From Salinispora arenicola (lineage in GTDB: Bacteria > Actinomycetota > Actinomycetes > Mycobacteriales > Micromonosporaceae): DNA of 64,000 nucleotides. The DNA lies in assembly GCF_006716065.1 (NCBI RefSeq), contig NZ_VFOL01000001.1, positions 2,232,001 through 2,296,000 of the forward strand. Direction: 5' to 3'. The notes under the pieces were generated by a model. That model made no database searches. It had not been told where the DNA came from and was given only the letters and a program-made list of their open reading frames with translations. Both the position numbers and the translations under genes were made by a program. Shown piece by piece: positions 1 to 8,262 of this stretch. Within the stretch, counting starts at the first letter, position 1; each line of letters begins with the position of its first letter.

Positions 1-147
1 AAGGCCGTGGGCGACCAGCTCGCTGAATGCCTCCGCCCAGGGCCTACACCGTCCCCCGGTGCCGCACTTGGGGCAGCCGCCGTCCATCTGCTGGTGGGCG
101 CTCAAGTCCTGCCACCATCGGTCGATGGTGGCAGCGGCCGGCTTCAC
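1..147 (-). CDS. Small CPxCG zinc-binding-type protein (partial)
   Basis: Open reading frame starting at a GTG (147-145) and running off the left edge of the window; 49 codons are visible. The start overlaps the stop of the preceding small gene as GTGA, so translational coupling is likely. The visible protein contains GGCPKCGTGGRC followed by an amphipathic stretch (RPWAEAFSELVAHG), a layout shared with the small protein at 32241-32471 (CPVCGCGWPC then TDTAYDYLTSVG). The Cys pairs suggest a metal-binding knuckle. It belongs to a small-ORF cassette that accompanies XRE/TPR regulators in this window; the function is unknown. Confidence 0.6.
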   Translation of the reverse strand, partial: MKPAAATIDRWWQDLSAHQQMDGGCPKCGTGGRCRPWAEAFSELVAHGL

Positions 148-386
148 CGCCGCTCTCGCGCCCGTTGCGGAGGCGCCCAAGGGTCCTGCCCCGGTTTCCG
201 AGGGCTGGTCATCGGAGAACAGGCCCGTTGCCTGGCCAGCCGGGTCATTAACGGCCGTGTGTCCAAAATGACCGTCGACTCATCAGCCAGCGGCGGCTGG
301 AAGGCGCCAGCTCGCGCCCCGTAGCGAGTTGCGGGACCGGTGGCGTCCAACGGTGCGCGGCGGCGGCGAAATAGCCAGTGAACCAT
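144..386 (-). CDS. Small conserved cassette protein
   Basis: An 80-residue ORF with ATG at 386 preceded by a purine-rich Shine-Dalgarno (gagggga) inside the end of the upstream small gene. Its core (LDATGPATRYGARAGAF, then STVILDTRPLMTRLARQRA) closely matches the 59-residue protein at 32471-32650 (LDATGPATVYTARAGAY, STVILDSRPLMTRLARQRA with small differences), so the two are paralogs. No known domain is recognised. The C-terminal 25 residues have no counterpart in the paralog. Its stop overlaps the next GTG by four bases. Position next to an XRE/TPR regulator is the same in both copies. Confidence 0.65.
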   Translation of the reverse strand: MVHWLFRRRRAPLDATGPATRYGARAGAFQPPLADESTVILDTRPLMTRLARQRACSPMTSPRKPGQDPWAPPQRARERR

Positions 387-390
387 AGGT

Positions 391-528
391 CTACTCCCCT
401 CTAAGATCGGGCAAAGACGGCCCGCCGCAGCCGGGACACCACCCGCTCACCTTTTTGCCGAGCACGAAGCCCACGATCACGGCTAAGGCCAGCAGCACGA
501 TGCCGCCAGCGACCTGTATGAACAGCAC
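391..528 (-). CDS. Small single-pass membrane protein with CPGCG motif
   Basis: A 45-residue ORF beginning with GTG at 528, with GAGGGGG about six bases upstream as ribosome binding site. Residues 2-24 form one hydrophobic helix (LFIQVAGGIVLLALAVIVGF), followed by KK and the Cys motif GWCPGCGG. It ends five bases before the next small gene, so the three minus-strand small ORFs (528 to 1) look like one operon, transcribed divergently from the regulator that begins at 921. The function is unknown; the Cys motif resembles the zinc knuckles of its neighbours, and a membrane-tethered role is only inference. Confidence 0.55.
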   Translation of the reverse strand: MLFIQVAGGIVLLALAVIVGFVLGKKVSGWCPGCGGPSLPDLRGE

Positions 529-920
529 GATGGGCCCCCTCGGACGAAGGTTCAACCGGTCGGTTTACGTCGATGCGGTGGTACCGCCGTGGTGGTGCTG
601 GACATCGGTGTTACGCGCCGCCTCGAAGCGGGCAGCAGTACTGGCGCCGTCGCGGCGCCACCTCAACGCAGTTCGCGCCCAACCAGCGGACGGAACATCG
701 TTATGCCCGGCCAGGGCGGTCCGCCGGTCTGCCTGCGGATAGCAGCAGGGTCGGTGTTGCTCATCCAGGATCATCTGCGCATTGCACCGGTGGCTACCCG
801 GTGCTATCGGGAGTTTCGGGGCGTTGTTTCCCGTGTCGCGGGGAAGTTCCGTGGTCCGCGTTGGATGCGTATCGTTTGGGCGGTGGACGTCAATGCGTGT
901 CGCTGATCGTGGGTGGTGGA
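529..920. promoter_or_regulatory. Divergent intergenic region
   Basis: About 390 bases between the small-ORF operon (minus) and the XRE regulator (plus). ORFs open through it, but the regulator's family N-terminus only begins at 921, so this stretch most likely holds the two divergent promoters. No clear -35/-10 pair or palindromic operator was recognised. Confidence 0.35.
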
Positions 921-2546
921 ATGGCAGAGGGACGGTCGGAGAGCCTGCGGCGGCAGCAGGCACACTTGGCTGCCGAGTTGCGTTCGGCGGACAAGACCTG
1001 GGTTGAGGCGGCCGAGGTCTTCCAGATGCGGTTCCGGCTCAATCCTCGTGTGGCGTTTCGGTCGGTGCGGGGATGGAGCCAGACGCAGGCAGCCGAGGAG
1101 TGGAACCGCCGCTGGCCCGACGAGCCCAAGACCTTCAAGTCTTTCTCGTACTGGGAGATCTGGCCGGGCAAGGGCGGATACTCACCGTCACACGACAACC
1201 TCGTGCGGCTTGCCGAGATCTACGAATGCAGCGTGGCCGATCTGCTGGCCGACCTGCCGAGCTTCCGTCACCTTGACTCGGCTGCCGGGGCGACTTTGGC
1301 AGTGCCTCGGGGTACGACCAGTACTCTTGCGGGTGAAATCATGGTGCCGAGCGAGGCGGAGACCCTGCTTCGCGACCTGCTCGGCCGGCGCCCCGGTGCG
1401 GAGGCGACTGTTTCGCCACAAGCGGTCGCCACTGGCCTGTACCGCCTGCCCGAGGAGGTCGACTTCGGAGAATTGGCGCAGGTCATCGTTATGTGGATGC
1501 AACGGATACCGCATTACCCGGCCCGCAGGGACATGCTGGGCAAACTGGCTGCCGCGCTCGTTGCCGCGACGGCAGCGCCGCTAACGGACTTGGCGGAGCA
1601 AGCCACCGCCACCCCGGCACAGGATCTCGGCAGGTTCGACCCGGCCACACTGGCGCACTGCGAGGCCATGATGCCCAACCTTCGTAAGCAGGGCGACGTG
1701 CTCGGCGCGAGCGCGACGCTGCCCAGCGCGTTGGCCTACCGACGCATCGCCGAGCAGCAAGCCAGGGCCGCCGCCAACGGCACGCAGCGTGACCGCGCGA
1801 TGGCCACGTACGCCGAGCTGACCCAGCTGACCGGCTGGCTGTGTTTCAACATGGGCGATTACGGCTCGGCGCAACGGTTCTACGACGATGCGCGGGCCGC
1901 CGCGCACGAGGCGCGCGCCGTGGAGCTGGTGACCTACATCCTGTGCACGATGAGCCACCTGGCCACGTGGCAGGGCAAGCCTCGCGTCGGTATCGACCAT
2001 GCTGTCGCCGCCGCTGCGTGGGCCGATCAAAGCGGCAGCCCGTACGCTCGCGCCTACGCGGCAGACGTGGCCGTGCGGGCACTGACTGCGGACGGCCAAG
2101 CGGATCGGTCGAGAGACGCCCTCGACCGGGAGTACGCCGCACTGCAAGCGGCGCTGACCGACCAAGGCCCGCGTCAGTCGTGGTGGTACTTCTACGACGA
2201 GTCGTTCTTCTGGAGTACCAGCGCACAGAACGCGTTGAGGTTCCATGGTGCCGACCAGGTGCTCGTGGCGGCCGACAAGGCTCTGAGGCTCAGCGACCAG
2301 GGCAACCTGCACGAACGGTCGTTCCGGCTGTTGTTTCGTGCGGAGGCGTTCGGCCGGCAGCAGAACCTCGGCCTGGCCTGCCAGACCATCACCGAGGTCG
2401 TGGAGCTGACGTCAGTGAACTCGACGCGCCGGATCGAGCAGCGGGTGCAGGAGCTGCGCCGCAGCCTCGACCCGTGGAAGCGGACGCGGGCGGTGCGGGA
2501 GCTCGATCAGGCGATCCGCGCCTACCGGTCAACTCCGGTCGGCTAG
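921..2546 (+). CDS. XRE-family regulator with TPR-like C-terminal domain
   Basis: 541 residues from ATG 921. The open frame extends back to 573 but the upstream part is arginine-rich shadow sequence. The N-terminal part holds a divergent helix-turn-helix (about residues 35-110: SVRGWSQTQAAEEWNRRW, then SPSHDNLVRLAEIYECSV) typical of actinobacterial XRE regulators. The rest is helical with TPR-like repeats (RAMATYAELTQLTGWLCF, YGSAQRFYDDARAAAHEA), the layout used by regulators that sense a ligand or peptide. It faces away from a small-ORF cassette like the one beside the graspetide cluster, and a decayed FxLD methyltransferase lies 2 kb downstream, so it probably regulated that RiPP locus (inference). 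Confidence 0.85.
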   Translation: MAEGRSESLRRQQAHLAAELRSADKTWVEAAEVFQMRFRLNPRVAFRSVRGWSQTQAAEEWNRRWPDEPKTFKSFSYWEIWPGKGGYSPSHDNLVRLAEIYECSVADLLADLPSFRHLDSAAGATLAVPRGTTSTLAGEIMVPSEAETLLRDLLGRRPGAEATVSPQAVATGLYRLPEEVDFGELAQVIVMWMQRIPHYPARRDMLGKLAAALVAATAAPLTDLAEQATATPAQDLGRFDPATLAHCEAMMPNLRKQGDVLGASATLPSALAYRRIAEQQARAAANGTQRDRAMATYAELTQLTGWLCFNMGDYGSAQRFYDDARAAAHEARAVELVTYILCTMSHLATWQGKPRVGIDHAVAAAAWADQSGSPYARAYAADVAVRALTADGQADRSRDALDREYAALQAALTDQGPRQSWWYFYDESFFWSTSAQNALRFHGADQVLVAADKALRLSDQGNLHERSFRLLFRAEAFGRQQNLGLACQTITEVVELTSVNSTRRIEQRVQELRRSLDPWKRTRAVRELDQAIRAYRSTPVG

Positions 2547-3104
2547 CGGAAGCGGGCGCACGAACATGGCGTACTCGCGGTAGTAGGCACCGGGCCGTCC
2601 GGGGATGGTGCCCACACGCTGCCAGCCCCACCCCGCGTAGAGTGCGTGGGTAGCGGTCGCGGCCGGGTTGGCCGTTAGCGTGGCACGTTCCTCGCGACGG
2701 CCGCCGAGGAACGTGTCGTGCAGGCCCCGCCCGATTCCCTTGCCCTGCCACGCTTTGCGTACCTCGATCTCGGCCAGGACCACGGTTCGCTCACCACCAC
2801 GTTCGTCGGTGAACCCCGGCTCCAGAGCCGGGTCGAGCCCGGCGAACCAGTCGCGCTCCTGCCGCAGGCTGTAGCCGAAGACGAACCCAACCACGTCACC
2901 AACCTGAGCCGTGACCAACTCGAAGTTGCGGGCACCCAGCGCACCCGTGGCCCGGTCGCGGAAAGCGTCGGCCTTGACGTTGGTGTCCTCGCCGGAAACT
3001 TCGCCGTAGGCGTCGGCGTAGACCTCGCACAACTGATCCATTAAGAGGGCGGCGGCACCTGCGTTGAGGCGCGAGTAAGTCACGTCGGTCACGCCATGCA
3101 CCAT
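2529..3104 (-). CDS. GNAT-family N-acetyltransferase
   Basis: About 191 residues from ATG 3104 (MVHGVTDVTYSRLN). The acetyl-CoA loop is seen as VRKAWQGKGIGRGLHD (R/Q-x-x-G-x-G/A type), followed by ATLTANPAATATHALYAGWGW, the usual GNAT beta5-alpha4 region. The substrate is unknown. The reading frame stays open upstream into ISL3-type transposase sequence, so an automatic call would give a 381-residue chimera; homology argues for the internal start. It converges on the XRE gene and overlaps its end by 18 bases. Confidence 0.8.
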   Translation of the reverse strand: MVHGVTDVTYSRLNAGAAALLMDQLCEVYADAYGEVSGEDTNVKADAFRDRATGALGARNFELVTAQVGDVVGFVFGYSLRQERDWFAGLDPALEPGFTDERGGERTVVLAEIEVRKAWQGKGIGRGLHDTFLGGRREERATLTANPAATATHALYAGWGWQRVGTIPGRPGAYYREYAMFVRPLPLADRS

Positions 3105-3681
3105 ACGTGCGTTCGGCCGACCGCCATTCCCCGTGGCGCAGGGAAGTACCCTCAGTAGGGCATTTTCGGTACGGTGGCGGAGCAGGGTGAAGCCTGCTCG
3201 TTCGTGTATGTGGCGGGCGATTTGTTTGGTTTTGGTGTTGACGCCTTCGGCGGGGCCGTTGCTGTAGGGGACTGTGAGGGCGGCGTTCACGGCGTCGCGG
3301 TCGCGCTCCAGGCCTCGGGTGAAGGCGTGCAGGTGAGGTAGGTCGGCCGCGCGGACCTGGGCGATCCAGTGTGTGAGCCGGTCGGTGTTCGCGGGCTGAG
3401 GCGTCAGGAGTTCGGCGAAGCGTCCGACAGCGGCGGCGAGTTGGGTCATTTCTGGGCAGGCTGCGGTGAGCTGTGCCAGTAGATCTCGGTGCTCGGGTGG
3501 GAGGTTGTCGGGTCTGGTGAGGAGCATCCGGGGCGAGCCGGCGTGGGGAGATGTGGCTGCGCTCGGCGTCCGCGCGGCCTTGGTTGATGTACTTGTGCAG
3601 GAGGTTGAGGCAGCCCTCGTAGCCGAGGGCCTTGACCTGCTTATCAAGCAGGTCCTCGGACAGGGGTTTCTCATCCGCCAC
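3105..3681 (-). pseudogene. ISL3-family transposase C-terminal remnant
   Basis: Two frames together encode the end of an ISL3-type transposase. One gives the helical segment LGYEGCLNLLHKYINQGRAD followed by SPRR near 3681-3535. The other gives TRPDNLPPEHRDLLAQLTAA, then DAVNAALTVPYSNGPAEGVN and NTKTKQIARHIHERAGF, the conserved ISL3 DDE end. The frame changes near 3530, the N-terminal catalytic half is missing, and the 3-prime end is joined in frame to the acetyltransferase gene. It is a truncated, frameshifted relic. Confidence 0.75.
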
Positions 3682-3757
3682 CCCGGACTCCCAGCGACAG
3701 CATCGCCAGGTTCACTTGCTCAACTGCCGCGATCTGGTCGGGTCGATGTCGATCATT

Positions 3758-4548
3758 GAACCGTTTTCATCCTGCGTAGCGGTTCGCTTCGGCGTGGTGC
3801 AGGACGAGGATTGCTTGGACGATCGCGGTGGCTCGGCGTGGGCAACAGCGCAGTTTGACCAGGATCTTCCAGGTCTTGAGCGTGGCGATCGCTCGTTCCC
3901 CGCGGGCGCGGATCTCCGCGTGGGCCCGGTTCACGGCCTTCTGCCGGCGTGAGAGCTTCGGTCGGAAGCGGCGCCGTTTGAACGGCGTGCGCACGCTGCC
4001 GTGGGAGCCGGCCGGCGGCGTCCGCGATGACCTGCACGTTCACGCCGTGGCGTTTGTGCTTGCCGCTGTAGTAGGGCCTCTGCTCGGCAACCCGGTCGAT
4101 CGAGATCAGCGTGCCGTCCAGGATCGCGTACGCCAGCAGCCGGATACGTCGCATCGCGGTGTCCAGGTCGTCGGCCGCCGCGCTGAGCAGGGCTATCGCC
4201 TCCTGGACGTAGCGCCAGGCGGTGGCAACGCCGATCTCGAAGCCAGCCGCGAGTCGGGTGTAGGTGTCGCCGTTGCGCAGATGAGTCAGAGCGAGCAGCG
4301 CCTGCCGGCCGGGGTCGAGGCGCCGCCACCGGGATCGGCGCTGCTTGCGGTGGGATCGGATGCGGTCGGCGAGGTGGTGCAGGGTGCGGCTGGACAATGC
4401 AATCGCGGCGGGGTAGGACAGCATGGTGAGGCTCCCGGTCGGGGCTTCGAGTCTTGGTCGACAGCTGTCCTACCTGGAGCCTCGCACCCAGCGATCACCG
4501 GGCCCGCCGCACCCGCCCTGAGCTGCAAGGTCAGCTTGGAAACGGCTC
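3758..4548 (-). mobile_element. IS5-like element, internally deleted copy
   Basis: Ends resemble those of the intact copy at 10003-10915: left end gaaccgttttcatcctg at 3758, and right end (read as reverse complement) gagccgtttccaag near 4548. It is 791 bases against 913 for the intact copy, because about 120 bases of the transposase gene are missing. The element directly abuts the truncated methyltransferase relic at 4549, so its insertion or a later deletion probably removed that gene's 5-prime end. Confidence 0.7.
3767..4424 (-). pseudogene. IS5-like (DDE_Tnp_4 type) transposase, deleted and frameshifted
   Basis: The first half is intact from ATG 4424 (MLSYPAAIALSSRTLHHLAD, then AILDGTLISIDRVAEQRPYY with the first catalytic Asp) up to ADAAGRL near 4005. 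The segment present in the intact paralog that runs from VWASPALPGAVHDL through the second catalytic region FADKGYQGARG is absent. The remaining C-terminal part (TPFKRRRFRPKLSRRQK, RAIATLKTWKILVKLRC) is in another frame at 3994-3767. Loss of the second catalytic Asp means the product cannot be active. Confidence 0.8.
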
Positions 4549-5394
4549 AACGCCGACGTCACTACCGCCGTGCGCCGCAACCTCGACGACACCGGCTACC
4601 ACCACGTCCGGATGATCATCCGCGACGGCGCCGAAGGCGCCGCCGAGCACGGCCCGTACGACCGGATCATCGTCACCGTCGGCGCCTGGGACATCGCCCG
4701 CGCGTAGTGGGACCAGATCGTTCCCGGCGGCCGACTCGTCCTGCCACTGCGCTGGCGCGGCACCACCCGTGCCGTCGCCTTTATCAAGAGCGGCGACCAC
4801 TGGGAATCCGACTGGGTGTTCCTCTGCGGCTTCGTGCCCATGCTCGGCCAACCCGGCGAACAGAACGCCACGATCGACCCCGAGGGCCTCGTCACCCTGC
4901 ACTACGACACCGACCAGCCCGTCGACATCAACGCCCTTCAAGGCGTTCTCGACCGCGACAAGTCCGAACGATGGGCCGACGCCACCGTCGGCGACGAGGA
5001 ACCGTTCGACCGGATCTGGCTCCACCTGAGCGCCACCCACGACGGCACCGTCCGCATCCAAGCCGACAAGCAAGCCGTCACCTCTGGCCTGTGCATCCCG
5101 GCCATCGCTGTCCGAAGTCCCGGCCTGGTCAAGGACGACTCCCTGGCCTACTTCACCTTCCGCCGCGCCGAGGACACCCCGGGACGCTGGCAGCTCGGCG
5201 CTATCGGCCACGGCCCGGCCGGCGAAGTCCTCGCTGGCAGCATCGTGGAACAGATCATCGCCTGGGCCCACGACCGCACCGCCGACCCGCACCTCACCGC
5301 GTACCCGACCGGCACGACGCCCCCTAAGGACGTGACCGGCAAGCTCATCAGCAAGCCCGAGGTCCGGCTCTACCTTGCCTACAACCGAACGTGA
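4549..5394 (+). pseudogene. fxlM: FxLD-system (lanthipeptide) methyltransferase, truncated, with in-frame stop
   Basis: Frame 1 reads NADVTTAVRRNLDDTGYHHV, then AEHGPYDRIIVTVGAWDIA, a TAG stop at 4705-4707, and then continues in the same frame WDQIVPGGRLVLPLRW to the natural end at 5394. The C-terminal part (CGFVPM, GHGPAGEVLAGSIVEQI, AYPTGT) matches the methyltransferases of FxLD RiPP clusters, related to protein-isoaspartate methyltransferases. The N-terminal part with the SAM-binding glycine loop is missing, cut at the IS5-like element border. Either internal reinitiation or loss of function is possible; loss is far likelier. Confidence 0.75.
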
Positions 5395-5506
5395 CCCGCT
5401 CGCGGCGGTGCCCCGGGCGCATCCGACCGGGCCACCGCCGCTTCCCGCGGAGCTCAGCTCAATCGACGAAGGTCACAGCTGCAAGATGCGAGTGACAACC
5501 CGTACA

Positions 5507-6556
5507 TCAATGGCTGGGATCCCGCGCACCGACCTCTTCGAACATCTCGACTGCCTCTTTGGTGATCGGATGGCTTGGTCCGAGCATCTTGCTGCACAAC
5601 GGCAGCAACTCGTTCAGGTGTTTAGAAGCCTGATCGTAATCGCCAACTCTCATGAGCCACAACGCGAGTTCCTTGCGAGTATTTAGCGATCGGTGATGTG
5701 TCGGACCCTGCACCCGTTCGCGAATTGGAAGTAGGTCCCGAAGCATGGTGGCGGCTGCGAGCGAATCACCGGCCTCACCAAGGCGGCGCGCTAGCTCATG
5801 CCGAGTAGTCAGCGTATGCGGGTGTTCAGCGCCCAGAACACGTTCGCGAACCGGCAAAAGATTCCGAAGCATGGTGGCGGCTGCGAGCGAATCACCGGCC
5901 TCACCAAGGCGGCGCGCTAGCTCATGTCGGGTAGCAAGGGTGTGAGGATGTTCGTCGCCCAAGACATCCTCCCGGTTCTTAAGCACATCCCGCAACATGG
6001 CTGCGCCTGCCGCCGCGTCTCCTGCCTCAGCGATCCAGCACGCCAGCCTGTGCTGGGTGTATAGCGTCTCTGGATGTCTATTGCCAAAGACCTTTGCGCG
6101 GCCTGCCAGGACTTCACGGCACAGCGCGACCGCCCTGTCTAAGTGGCCCATCTCCCCCAGCCAGTAGGCAAGCGTATGCCCCGTATACAACGTTTTAGGG
6201 TGATCGTTGCCTTGGATCCGGCGACGAGCCTTCAAGATCAGCTCCGTTTCTTCGAGCGCAAATAGCGGATCACCGGCCTCGCCTGCCCAGTGAGCCACCT
6301 TCTCTCTTGCCTGCAGGGTCAACAGATGCTCATTGCCCAAGTGCTCGCAACAACCATTCAGAGTCGAGCGCAGGAGGTATAGCGCGCCTCGAGCGTCTCC
6401 GCCCTCACCAATAAGAACCGCATTATGCAAACGCGACTCTAGAGCCTTTTCAGCGTCATCGGTCAACCCAGCAGAAGACATTGCCAAAGACCTTTCAGCA
6501 TCAATCGGATAGCCGCCATTGAACGTGCATTCATTACACGTTAATGCTCCCCTCAT
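5507..6556 (-). CDS. Tetratricopeptide (kinesin-light-chain-type) repeat protein
   Basis: 349 residues built mainly of 42-residue TPR units of the HP-x-TL-x-x-R-x-x-LA-x-x-LGEAGD type (for example GAEHPHTLTTRHELARRLGE). Two successive units share about 60 identical bases (5741-5802 and 5867-5928, period 126 bases), a sign of recent duplication. No NB-ARC, nuclease or membrane domain is attached. The ATG at 6556 overlaps the dioxygenase gene by 23 bases; ATG 6481 is an alternative with AAAGG upstream. The tight overlap makes it the second gene of a dioxygenase-TPR operon. Role unknown; such repeats usually mediate protein binding. Confidence 0.75.
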   Translation of the reverse strand: MRGALTCNECTFNGGYPIDAERSLAMSSAGLTDDAEKALESRLHNAVLIGEGGDARGALYLLRSTLNGCCEHLGNEHLLTLQAREKVAHWAGEAGDPLFALEETELILKARRRIQGNDHPKTLYTGHTLAYWLGEMGHLDRAVALCREVLAGRAKVFGNRHPETLYTQHRLACWIAEAGDAAAGAAMLRDVLKNREDVLGDEHPHTLATRHELARRLGEAGDSLAAATMLRNLLPVRERVLGAEHPHTLTTRHELARRLGEAGDSLAAATMLRDLLPIRERVQGPTHHRSLNTRKELALWLMRVGDYDQASKHLNELLPLCSKMLGPSHPITKEAVEMFEEVGARDPSH

Positions 6557-7304
6557 CGCGGTGCGCTATTAGCAACCGCTTGAGATGACGTTCGGGGTCA
6601 TTGAAAGAGTTGCGGGCATGTATCATGCGCCAGTTATCCCAAAGGAGCAGGGAGTTTCGGTCGATCTTTATGGCGATGTGCTTTTGGTCAAAAAACCTAC
6701 GCGCACTGTCCAGAATCCGCTCTTGGAAACCGTCCAACACAGGGACCACATCCTTGCTGCAGTAGCGTAGGATGGGCGTTGTGCCTACTTCCTCAAGTAT
6801 TGGATGGCGAGCGCTAAAGGACAGACCTTTACGGGCAAATCCGTCCGTCGAGCGCCATTCATAATGATGTGTGCTTAGTGCAACGATGTCGGCCTGACCT
6901 AGGCTGCGCAACCATTGATATCCATCAGCAAGGGTGGTCTCACCCCCTGGGCCTGACGCCGATTTTACGCACCAGAGCGCGAGGTAGCGCGGGGGAGTTT
7001 CCTGGTGTTCAGTGGCTTCCGTGTGCGGGGCAAGGGCTTGCATATTCCCAGAATGGTAAACGTCCTCCATTCCAGCCTCGGGCCTCACATCCCATATTAG
7101 GGAACCGTCATGATGCGGCGTCACATCACCGAATTTCCCGGCGAATACAACGTAGTCGAAAGAGGCCGGGACATCACGCACGTAGATGTAGCCATGATGG
7201 ATGAGTAAACGTTTGGCCCGTTCAACCAGCTCAGACTCCGTCACTGCTGTGCCAAGACCGGCTAGAGACAAAGATGCGATCTCAGCATTACCTATGGGGC
7301 CCAT
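6534..7304 (-). CDS. TauD/TfdA-family Fe(II)/2-oxoglutarate dioxygenase
   Basis: 256 residues, ATG 7304 with an excellent ribosome binding site (taggaggtgg, six bases spacing). The facial-triad segment is APHTEATEHQETPPRYLALW (His and Glu of HxE), with distal His in LLLWDNWRMIHARNSF and the 2-oxoglutarate-binding Arg in RHLKRLLIAHR. The carboxylate ligand is present, so hydroxylation or desaturation is expected rather than halogenation. Family members commonly tailor natural products. It starts the minus-strand operon that includes the TPR gene and lies in the lower-GC biosynthetic island. The substrate is unknown. Confidence 0.85.
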   Translation of the reverse strand: MGPIGNAEIASLSLAGLGTAVTESELVERAKRLLIHHGYIYVRDVPASFDYVVFAGKFGDVTPHHDGSLIWDVRPEAGMEDVYHSGNMQALAPHTEATEHQETPPRYLALWCVKSASGPGGETTLADGYQWLRSLGQADIVALSTHHYEWRSTDGFARKGLSFSARHPILEEVGTTPILRYCSKDVVPVLDGFQERILDSARRFFDQKHIAIKIDRNSLLLWDNWRMIHARNSFNDPERHLKRLLIAHRDEGSINV

Positions 7305-7523
7305 CGGTTACCACCTCCTATTTGCTTTGCCGCGTATCGTCGGGCTACGGTGTTCGTCGGCATCCGAAGGACTGCCTTCGTCGAGCAATCACACAAGCTT
7401 GAGGCCTGACCCCCGTTACGCAACCGGCCGACTTATTCTGAGGATCAACGGCGACGCGACGTGCCTAGCGCAACGGTCGCAGTCGTGCGATGGAACCGCA
7501 ATAGATTATCTTTCATAAAACCG

Positions 7524-8054
7524 TTAACAACGAGTGTCGCCAACCGTCTCGGTAGTTCTCTTGCCGGGATAGATGCCCAGCGTCTCGCGAATCCATTCCA
7601 GTATTCCCACTGTCCCATCCTCCACCATGCTAAGAACTTCGTCGAACCCTTGCGGCTCACCATGGTACGGATCGGGCACATCTTGCTGGGTGAGGGTCTG
7701 AGGCGCAAAGGACCGGAACATACGTAGTCGAGAGCTTTCCCCAAGCATCCTTGCTAGTACCTGATAATGACCCGAGTCCATCGCGAGCAACAGATCCGCC
7801 GCAAGGTCGCGATCGTCGATCTTTTTCGCGGTATGGATGACCGGATAGTCGCTCAGGCGCAAAACACTGACGGCCCGATGGTCAGCTGGCTTTCCGACAT
7901 GCCAGTCCTCCACTCCTGCGCTACTCACAGTCACGCGGTCCGCAAGACCCTCACGCCGGACATGCTTGCCTAGCACCAGCGCGGCGATTGGCGAGCGACA
8001 TATGTTTTCGGTACAGACAATGCAGATGTGTAGGCGTTTGTCCTGGGGCGTCAT
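7524..8054 (-). CDS. Low-molecular-weight protein-tyrosine-phosphatase-like protein
   Basis: 176 residues from ATG 8054. The phosphate loop is VCTENICRSP (C-x5-R-S), near the N-terminus as in the family, and the general-acid DP motif is seen as DVPDPYHGEPQGF. The P-loop has Glu where the family usually has Gly (CxGNICRSP). The open frame upstream to 8099 is unlikely to be used. Phosphotyrosine phosphatases of this size act in the cytoplasm, and some occur in biosynthetic loci. It diverges from the AMP-ligase gene across about 200 bases. Confidence 0.85.
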   Translation of the reverse strand: MTPQDKRLHICIVCTENICRSPIAALVLGKHVRREGLADRVTVSSAGVEDWHVGKPADHRAVSVLRLSDYPVIHTAKKIDDRDLAADLLLAMDSGHYQVLARMLGESSRLRMFRSFAPQTLTQQDVPDPYHGEPQGFDEVLSMVEDGTVGILEWIRETLGIYPGKRTTETVGDTRC

Positions 8055-8262
8055 TAAGTCCAGCCTCGCTGACTTCGGGTCGGTTACGGCACGCAGCATA
8101 TCAAGGCGTTCGCATCAGACAACCCTACAATGCTACGTCAACTGCACAAGGGGTCCCCGATCCCAGAGGCTGCAACGACTCCGCTTGACAGATATAGCAA
8201 GTTGGACTAGGAATCACGGCATCTCCAGTCAAGGCGAGGCAGACAGTTAGGTGGTCCCTCCA
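8055..8262. promoter_or_regulatory. Divergent promoter region
   Basis: About 200 relatively AT-rich bases between the phosphatase (minus) and the AMP ligase (plus), which must hold both promoters. No confident -35/-10 boxes were identified. Confidence 0.3.

Noticed and set aside
573..920. N-terminal extension of the XRE regulator to 657 residues
   Set aside because: Composition is that of non-coding high-GC sequence; family similarity starts after ATG 921.
3828..5327. 499-residue plus-strand open frame across the IS5-like element and methyltransferase relic
   Set aside because: It is Arg/His/Pro-rich shadow translation crossing two unrelated genes.
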